DNA of 64,000 nucleotides from Physcia stellaris (Eukaryota; Ascomycota; Lecanoromycetes; Caliciales; Physciaceae): positions 885,599 through 949,598 of the forward strand of contig JABSSW010000007.1 in assembly GCA_018902385.1 (NCBI GenBank), in the 5' to 3' direction. The translations under genes were made by a program, and so were the position numbers. Within the stretch, counting starts at the first letter, position 1, and each line of letters starts with the position of its first letter. The notes beneath the pieces are model-generated. The model had not been told where the DNA came from. It made no database searches and saw nothing but the letters and a program-made list of their open reading frames with translations. Of the stretch, positions 57,070 to 64,000 are shown piece by piece.

Positions 57070-58194
57070 GCTAGATAGAGAGGAACTGAGACCGAGACTC
57101 TACTGAGTATTTGTTGAACGACAGCTAGCATGTTGAAGAAGAGTTGAAACTTCAAGTTGATGCGTTCCCCACTTGAAATACCTTTCGTGCAAAACGCTCT
57201 CTTCAATCACTACCTCCTCTCCTTTCATTCATTGAATTTCTTCCTCAGTAATTTGTCTATATCGTGAAGATGCGCCATAACCGTCCGAGGTAAGGAAGCA
57301 GTGTTGTTAGTAGATCCTTGTTGATCTTAACTACAAACCAAATAGGGAAGCATGAATCTCCAGATACAGCTCACGAAGGCTGAATCGCCAATAATGTCAG
57401 ACTAATGATGATGAGCTCAAGAGCTGCAGAAGTCTGGGCGTTCAAGCGCAGAGTTATGATAGAGTTTGAAGCGAAACCCCAGCTTGGTTTAGCGTATAAG
57501 CTAATCGTATGCTAAGCCAATAGAGTTTTAGCGGAACGTTCAATCTTTGATCTCTTTCCCACATGGATGTTCACTTGGCATTGTCTTCCCACAGACGAAT
57601 TCCATCATACAGTGATCCAATCTTACGAAGCCCTAATTCGTTAGTCGAATGATGCTCCGGATGTGGCACCAGTGGTGGCAAGAGACTGGTGGGAACAATT
57701 CCGCGCAAAAAAGAAGTCTAGATGCTCAGTGGCCGGTTAAGTCCACCATCACGTAAGAGTACCTTATTGGTTGATAAAAGTATCAAACCCCTATCGAAGT
57801 ATACCTGAAGGTAATGCTGTTTCTTGTTCATGTTTCCTTTTCCTAGTGTTTCTGTCCCTGCGTATGTTTGAATATATCAGGTCCAATCTAATAGACCCTA
57901 TCACTGCGCTGCAATCAGCGTTGTCAGGAAAGACTCGTGAATGCTGTTGTTGCGCAAAATGCTTGTTGGAAAGGCGATCGGGCTGTATTGCGCTTCCTGT
58001 ACATGCATGCTTGCTCATGGCCATACCCCACAGTATTCCATACGCGCAGAGCCGCTCTTGGGTAACACAATGGCAATACTTTTTTCAGCTTTCAGTACTT
58101 GCTGCTGGTGGTATATGCCCGAAATTCGGATTCGTGATCCAGAGATTACAATTTCCTGCCTTTCACTTCCAGGTGCAATCTCCAAACCTGTGCA
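57070..58194. other. Intergenic region, no supportable gene
   Basis: About 1.1 kb. Frames at 57771-58364 and 57941-58228 lack ATG starts or domain sense and overlap the start of the next gene in other frames. The last few hundred bases probably serve as promoter of the secreted gene. Confidence 0.4.
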
Positions 58195-59351
58195 ATGCAG
58201 CGCCTCGGAGGTTCTTTCAGAGTCGTGAGCGCCACAGAAGCACTGGCTACATTAGCGCTTCTGGCTCTTTTACAGTCCCTAAGAACGTATGGCAGCTCGA
58301 TGAACTCATTGTCTGCTCATGCAGCGAGCTTATTGGCCAGGGCTTCTTCAATCTCTACGACTAACGCGTCGATTTCTGTCGCAAACTCGTCCCAGTCTTC
58401 GAAGGTTGGGTTAATAACAAATAGTATTCAATTGTCTTGTCGCGGTGCCTTACTGGGTTTCAACTTGGATGTGGAAAGCTGCAGATCTGCTCTGAGGAGC
58501 ATTGATGTTACTGAGCAGGGCAGCATTTCCTGGGGTCCGCGTATCAATCCACGCGTATATGATGTTCCTCTGCCACATCGATGGGTAGCTGGTATGTGTG
58601 CTCAAACAGAGAGGACTTTACATTATTGTTGACTGTGTTACGTCCAGAGGACGGTAAATGCCTAATCCAGGTGTTTGTGCAGGCCCCACGTATCTCAGCG
58701 GATGCCAGTCTCTCGGCGGTCGCTACCAACGCGGCTGCTGTCATTGAGCACTGTCTTCTACGAAACCCTAGCGAAGGGGGCATGGCTAGAGATATAGGTC
58801 GGTCCAATCTGCTCGTTCAGCTGTTACACGGCTGAAAAAGACGGCAGGTGGTGGCAACCTCGCCCTATTCATTACTGTATCAGAGCTGTTCGCCAGCTAT
58901 GTACGATGTTTTGGACGTGCCAGCAGCGTAGCGATAGTAAATTCCTGCGACTCGATCATGGACAGGATGAGCGTCGATGATAGCCGGCGAGTGTTCGGAA
59001 CTCAAGTAGAATTACCGTATACGTGGCATTCATGTGCATCATCCTTATCCCAAACTCGAGTGCTCTCTTTAGACTAAACCTTGGTTTTAGGGGATCGGAA
59101 GTGTATCATGACACTTAGATCGGCTGGTCCTCGGATATTGCCTCATGGTACAAGATATGGGAAGCGGCGACCTTTCTTACTGGCATGTGTGCCATGCAAG
59201 GCAAAAAAGGGATCTATACTCAGCTTGGTAGGTCACCTATAGTGATGCCCTTGAGAATTGCATGTTCATTGACAATTTTATCTCAGGTGCAAACAGGAAG
59301 CTGTATCTTGAAGTTGCAGCAGAAAACGTAAGAGAGATTGGAACGTCATAA
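58195..59351 (+). pseudogene. Tandem secreted protein S1, five exons, one frameshift
   Basis: Exons: 58195-58591, 58648-58797, 58848-59033, 59091-59227 and 59287-59351. The introns are 56, 50, 57 and 59 bp with GT-AG ends. The N-terminus has a hydrophobic signal-like segment (ALATLALLALLQSL). Two modules follow. The first shows SC..AL..I, VPLPHRW and GKCLIQV, then GGMARDIG. The second shows NSCDSIMDRM, VFG, LPYTW, RKCIM and SWYKIWEAA, ending in LYLEVA. Its exon 4 is 137 nt against 138 in S2, so the frame shifts near 59120, between the RKCIM and SWYKIWEAA motifs. It is a paralogue of S2 and resembles a widespread fungal secreted family of unknown role. Confidence 0.65.
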
Positions 59352-59805
59352 CATTCCCCGAACAGACGGATCGCAAGGTATCGATTAGGTCAGATCGTGC
59401 ACAGATGTGATCATCTGTAACCATGTATCAGTCAATGGAAATATTCAGACAAATGATCTTGACCGGCAATCGCCCGGCTTCCCATCACCGGTACGAAACT
59501 CCCATGTATAGATGATTCTGTCTTTGTCTACTCTTAAGCAGCTGGTTTTCCTGCTTCGGTCAGAACACGACAATATGGTGCGTCGTTGGGCAGAAGTCCG
59601 CGCCTCGAACCGTATCCGCAGCGACTTCCGCGCTGATTGTTGCAACCATGGTTGGATCGCCTGGGCGGCTGTATTCCACATGCATCAAGGTTTCAAGAGA
59701 AAAATGAAGAGGGTTTGAATGATACGTACGAGGTACGAAAAGGTGCATGATCAAAAGCTTCCACGTTGGACAACATCAGGCCTTGCAGCACATCATAGAA
59801 GAAAG
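59352..59805. other. Spacer between the tandem secreted genes
   Basis: About 450 bases with no gene. It should include the promoter of S2. Confidence 0.4.
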
Positions 59806-61035
59806 ATGAAGTCTGTACGATTCTGTGCAGACCTTAGTATACTTGTTTCACTTGTCTTGGCTCTTAATGTAGCATCTCAGGGCTCCTTGTCCATACTACC
59901 CAATAACCAATCCTCAAATATTTTATCACCGTCGGAACCAACCAATCCCCAGTCGCCGTCTCTGCTAAATTCTTCTTTCACGCCAAGCGTCCCGCCTACA
60001 TTCGCTGATAACGCGTCAGCTCTTGTTAAACTTGGTTTAGATGTCAATAGACCTATTACTTGGACAGCAGGTGCCAGCGGCAACCCAATCGGCATACAGT
60101 GCAGGCCCGAATTCGGGCGTCAATTAGACGTTCAGGACTGTGTTGACGCATGGCGTTGGATACCAAATCATGCAGATCAAGTAACATTCGCCATGCGTCA
60201 CACTGCACAACAGGACCCCGATATACCACTGCCGTGGAGGAGCATGGGATGTGCGTCTTCTAGCTACCAGCATGCCCACATCATGCAACCTAATTCTGTC
60301 GATGTTAACGTTATCGTGCAGCCAAAGCGAAATGCGCCATAACTGTCGAGCTGATCAGGCCAAATGTGATTGGTAGTGTGAGCACGCATCAAATTGGGGA
60401 AGGTGCTCGAGCTTTGATTCAGCACTGTGCGCGCACTGCGACTCGGTCAGGAGGTCTTGCCGTCAACATTGGTCCGCACAGCCTTCCAGCAACGACATCT
60501 GCGTCCGCGTAATGGTGACACTGATATATGTGACTTCAGGAGGAGACAACAAGCTCGCCGTCATTTTATCGAGATATGAGCCACCGATCCGATGTTTGGG
60601 CCAGAACATCCCTATCGAGCACCAATCCTGCGCGGTCATTACATACGATATGAATGCTGATCGTGGCCCAAAAGTGTTCGGAGATCCTGCCGCGGATCCC
60701 AACGTTGAAGAAAGGCTGCCGTACATCTTTGTTACAAGTATGTGAATAACCTTATCACTAGGTTTTCTCGATCCGATGATTTGAGATCTTTGAAGTATCA
60801 AGGCTGATGTGAGTCGACAGCACACGGAAGGTGTGAAGTACTGATTAAGAGTAATCGTGGTACGGACATTGAAAGTTGGTACCATCTTTGGGAGGCATCG
60901 GTAGCCCTGAATGCCATGTGTGCACGTGCGGGTAAAAGGGGCTCAGCATATCGGCTTGGTAGGTTACTCGAGCTGTTCTGTTTTTAGAAGATCTCAATGT
61001 TCGATGCCGAGAAGCAAGCTAATCGAGTCCGGTAA
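59806..61035 (+). CDS. Tandem secreted protein S2, five exons
   Basis: Exons: 59806-60250, 60322-60471, 60540-60737 and 60821-60958, plus a short last exon probably at 61028-61035. The introns are 71, 68, 83 and about 69 bp. The ATG at 59806 is chosen because it begins a clean signal peptide (MKSVRFCADLSILVSLVLAL). The mature part starts Ser/Pro/Asn-rich, then has two modules with the same landmarks as S1: IQCRPEFGRQ, DCVDAW, PLPWR, KCAITVEL, GGLAVNIG, then SRYEPPIRC, HQSC, KVFG, LPYIF, GRCEVLIKS and SWYHLWEAS. Regularly placed cysteines suggest disulfides. About 312 residues. Exon 2 is 150 nt in both paralogues. The 3' end is uncertain because the expected last segment (GKAFVDIF) lies in another phase. 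Confidence 0.68.
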
Positions 61036-61929
61036 GGCATTCGTGGATATCTTTCCGTGACGATGAGGGAAAGTCCCCTCTTGTCGGCAGTAGGAGCTGT
61101 TAATGGATCTGTAGCCACAAGCTAAAATTCTGTGGGGTTTAAAAGTAATGTCGAATAAGGTCGACTAGAGACTCGCCAAAAGTGCTAGTGGGTGTCTAGC
61201 AAAAGGTCCACATCTTCAACTCATGCCTTATAGATATATGGCACTTACTTTGCACCTGAAGCAACCTGGAGTCAGTCCGTGGAGGCATACTCGCCTTGAA
61301 CAGCTCCCTGTGGTGTCTAAATGGAGCCAGCTAATTTTGAATTCAAGAACACAACGTTTTCTAGACCTTTCTTGGTTTGAATCTGTCATCTCCACAGCTG
61401 AAATCTTCAAGCCCTCAACAATGCTGATATACTACAGAGCCCCTCTAATATGATCTTGATGTCTACGATGCGAGCTGAAACGCGCTCGTATCATGCATGG
61501 CCCCGCACCTTGTGTAACGTCTGCGATTAACGCGGGAAATAGGCTGGCTGGCAGAACAACATTAGATACGCGAAGGGGAAAAAGCCGGCTGATATATCAG
61601 ACTATGCACTCAATAGGTAAAACGATTGAATCCATTCAGCAAAGCGCCTAGATCGCTGCATCATCCTCACCATGTCGCACACCGACTTACCATCCACTCT
61701 CTGGAAACGAGATCGCCTCGAACACCCGACAAGAGCGCGATAGTATCGGCTTTCAGGTCGATTTCAACGCAGCAGACACCTGGTGTCCATTACATTCGCC
61801 TACCGGATAACAGAAAAGGCAGGAAAGCAGCCAAAGAAGCGACCGATTACTGGAAGGCACAATGGAAGATCCTCAATCAGCAAGATCCTCCTAGATTGGA
61901 GGAAAACCTCTACTTCATCATTGATGCTA
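61036..61929. other. Intergenic region, may include the N-terminal exon of the metallopeptidase
   Basis: A frame open from 61626 into 62153 has Ser/Arg-rich, presequence-like sequence near 61750 (AFRSISTQQTPG), but it starts without ATG and cannot be joined to the peptidase with certainty. Nothing else is seen. Confidence 0.35.
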
Positions 61930-63129
61930 ATCCATCAACAAAGTCAACCATTCTCTGTCCGAATTCAATCGTCTTTGCCAAAAACAACGAGTTGGGACAA
62001 GGTTGTGGCGCATCGCCAACCCAATACCCTGGTCGAAAAGACCCCGAATCGTCAGATGGCCAGTCTACGGGTTCGCGGTCTATTACGGCGGACTGTTTCT
62101 TACCTGGCTCTATTGCCATGAAGAGGAGCCCGTCACAGGCAGGTGGCGGTTGAAATGGGTATCGCAGTCTAAACTTGAGAAGATTAAACATTTAGAACGT
62201 CAAGCCTTCAGCGAAGCTATGCAAGCAGCTGAAGCATCTGCAAAGCCGGACAGCTATACAGCGAGCCAGTTAATGAGATCGGTGTTTGATCGTTTGACGG
62301 CCGTGGCGGGGCTGGACGACATTACATGGGAGTTCCAATTTATCGAAGCCCCAGGTAAGCTACCAGCAACATGGAGTATTCAATGCAGCCATGTGCATCA
62401 TGCCCCTTCTAGATCTCAAGCTATTCGCGGCTACGCTGACGTCTTAAGACGTTATCAACGCAACAGTTTCAGCCACTGGACAGGTCATAGTATTCAGCGG
62501 ACTTCTCAAAGCTATCGACAATACCAGAGCCGAGGATGAGATTGCCGCCGTCATAGGCCACGAAATTGCCCACGTCGCTGCCGGCCACAGTAAAGAATAT
62601 TACGGTGTTCATTCACTGATGAGCTGGATCCTTGCACCCATTTTGCCCTTGGTGTGGGGGACTTGCATCCTCCCAGAGCTCCTAGTCATTACTTTGCCAT
62701 TCGGGGTCGTGGCCGGTCTTGTCTGCATGTCACTGTCCCGCCATCGGAAAAAGAAGCAGATTATATCGGTATGCTGTTGATGACAGAAGCTGGGTTTGAT
62801 CCACAAGGTGCGGTAACATTCTGGGAGAATATGAACAAGTGGCGGGAAGAATGGCATCGTCTGAATCCTCACAAAAAGGGTTATCTGAGTTCGCATCCAG
62901 CCATCCACACGTAAGTTCCTGACATGATTGCCTCCCGTTTGCACTAACATATTTCGCCACCCAGGATGCAGCCCGGATAAAACAGACCTCTGAGTGGATA
63001 CGCAGAGGTCTCTCGCTAATACTGGTCGAGGATCTCATGGACAATGTAAAAGCACTTTGGCAGAAAAAGCGCAAATGGGGTGGCTCGAAGCGAAGGCAGC
63101 GAAACGGTGAATTTCTAGCAGATGGATGA
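61930..63129 (+). pseudogene. OMA1-like M48 metallopeptidase, frame broken once
   Basis: Segments: about 61930-62354, 62449-62910 and 62972-63129. The introns are 62355-62448 (94 bp, branch CTGAC) and 62911-62971 (61 bp, branch CTAAC). The first part has a membrane helix (VYGFAVYYGGLFLTWLY) and EEPVTGRWRLKWVS. The second has QVIVFSGLL and the zinc site GHEIAHVAAGH (HExxH at about 62559-62573), then a long hydrophobic hairpin and EADYIG with the third ligand Glu. This is the layout of the mitochondrial inner-membrane peptidase OMA1. One base appears missing in the A5 run at about 62747-62751, just before EADYIG; a sixth A would restore frame. That suggests a homopolymer error or a very recent lesion. 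The start exon is not identified. Confidence 0.72.
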
Positions 63130-63341
63130 GCTGTTATAGGAATTTAGCAGGGCTTCGGTTTGCCCCTCGATGCCTATCGCTGATATTCAAACGGACTTGA
63201 ACATAATCTAATGAAATCATGGATAATCTCAGTTAAGTCAATACATCAATACACACAGTTGGATACAAAATAATCTTCTGATACGCGACCTACTCTTTGA
63301 CGCTCGCTGGAGGCTTCGATCACGCTGCAAAGGTAGAGCAT
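63130..63341. other. Short gap between convergent genes
   Basis: No gene, repeat or RNA seen. Confidence 0.4.
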
Positions 63342-63603
63342 TCACTTTGATATATCGCCAAGACCAAACCAAGAGAATGCAGGCTTTTCACGCACTGAAG
63401 CAGGAACATTGCTCTGCAAGTCTAGATTGAGAGGCTCTGGGTCGAAACCAACGAACTTGCAGATGCAGAGGAATTAATGACTCAAAAATACGCAGAAAGA
63501 AGCACACTGACTCACCCCCTGTTGCCGTCCGCTCGCACAAAGCTTGAACCCTCTCGAAGCTTGGCACAGACATATTGAAGCTTAATCTCACTGTACCGCA
63601 CAT
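63342..63603 (-). CDS. Small two-exon gene, unrecognised (uncertain)
   Basis: On the minus strand a frame from ATG 63603 reads MCGTVRLSFNMSVPSFERVQ to about 63516, followed by a strong GTGAGT donor. After an acceptor at 63456-63457 a sensible frame VGFDPEPLNLDLQSN runs to a TGA at 63342-63344. The exon phases differ by one base, and the junction falls in a G5 run, so a one-base error there would reconcile them. No domain is recognised. The frame remains open upstream of the ATG without another ATG close by. Confidence 0.35.
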
Positions 63604-64000
63604 CCTAATTGCCAAAGCCAAAGCCAGAGCCAGGTAAGTATAATAATTGGAATAATTACCGTTGCTAACAGCGCTTATCTATCAGCTTCGGGCCATTCAC
63701 CTACAACATCCGAAGTTCCGGACATGCACCAAAAGCTCGAAAGCCTCGAAACCAACATTCTGCATCTGCTGGTCTTCTTACCACGTTGGTGGCTTTATGA
63801 GACAGAGTGATTGTTTCCTAACTGTGGAGGCATCTCGTTTCGCCAGCTACTAGGAGACTAGGCACAGAGTAGCTTAACGCAAGATCGATTGACATTTCAC
63901 TCCTCAGACAGTATTATTGACGGCAAGGCGCCCAATGGTGCACCGGACTACTTGCACTATCCGTGCACCACGGATTTGAGCCCAAATAGTGCGTACCGTT
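63604..64000 (+). other. Right edge, possible exon of an unidentified gene
   Basis: GTAAGT at 63632, a GCTAAC branch near 63664 and an acceptor near 63686 form a credible plus-strand intron. A following frame reads DMHQKLESLETNILHLLVF and ends in TGA near 63810. Upstream coding sequence is unclear and overlaps the minus-strand candidate gene. I cannot decide between them. Confidence 0.25.

Noticed and set aside
57771-58364. 197-codon frame upstream of S1
   Set aside because: It begins without ATG and overlaps the signal peptide exon of S1 in another frame.
1-64000. CRISPR arrays, rRNA, tRNA genes or bacterial-type operons
   Set aside because: None was seen. Gene structure, introns and retroelements are all eukaryotic, and no regular spacer-repeat array or cloverleaf was noticed by eye. 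A tRNA scan was not possible.

Overview
The window looks like nuclear DNA of a filamentous ascomycete (Pezizomycotina). The protein families fit: a fungal DUF6594-type membrane protein, Mil1/TMCO4-like DUF726, an OMA1-like peptidase and F-box genes. So do the short GT-AG introns of about 48-94 bp with CTRAC-like branch sites. All coordinates and splice calls were read by hand, and no database was searched.

Layout. 1-6.2 kb: no host gene; a complete Ty1/Copia retrotransposon (887-6028) with 145-bp LTRs, a CGCTG target duplication and one open 1580-codon gag-pol frame. 6.4-17.5 kb: gene-bearing DNA of normal composition, with a mitochondrial-type AAA ATPase, a small secreted protein, a DUF6594-type membrane protein, a retropepsin-like host gene and a DUF726 alpha/beta hydrolase. 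17.83-53.54 kb: a 35.7-kb extremely AT-rich block containing no host gene. 53.9-63.6 kb: gene-bearing DNA again, with an F-box gene, a broken F-box/LRR-like gene, two tandem multi-exon secreted paralogues, an OMA1-like M48 metallopeptidase and a small unrecognised gene.

The AT-rich block resolves into nested LTR retrotransposons. There are two Copia-like remnants (C1 17.9-22.02 kb; C2 in three pieces at 30.75-32.78, 40.31-41.73 and 51.78-53.5 kb). There are three Ty3/Gypsy-like elements: G1 (22024-30747, + strand), G2 (32785-40307, - strand, TSD AATTG) and G3 (41735-51777, - strand, TSD CATAA). G2 and G3 both interrupt C2. G1 and G3 carry later insertions at 26707-27007 and 43297-45595 that share terminal sequences. 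G1 also holds a young, almost unmutated 1.75-kb LTR element, E1 (28698-30452, TSD CAACG). E1's only ORF is a C2H2 zinc-finger protein with no pol domains.

The most striking signal is the mutation pattern of the block. It resembles repeat-induced point mutation (RIP), but the context is the reverse of the classical one. CpC/GpG is almost absent and CpT/ApG is strongly depleted, while CpA/TpG and CpG are retained. Classical Neurospora-type RIP attacks CpA. Three observations agree: row counts, Trp codons turned into TGA rather than TAG, and the two LTRs of E1, in which six of seven unambiguous transitions fall in CpC. Standard RIP indices would probably call this block unaffected. This is the best candidate for an undescribed process here: a genome-defence cytosine mutator with CpC > CpT preference.
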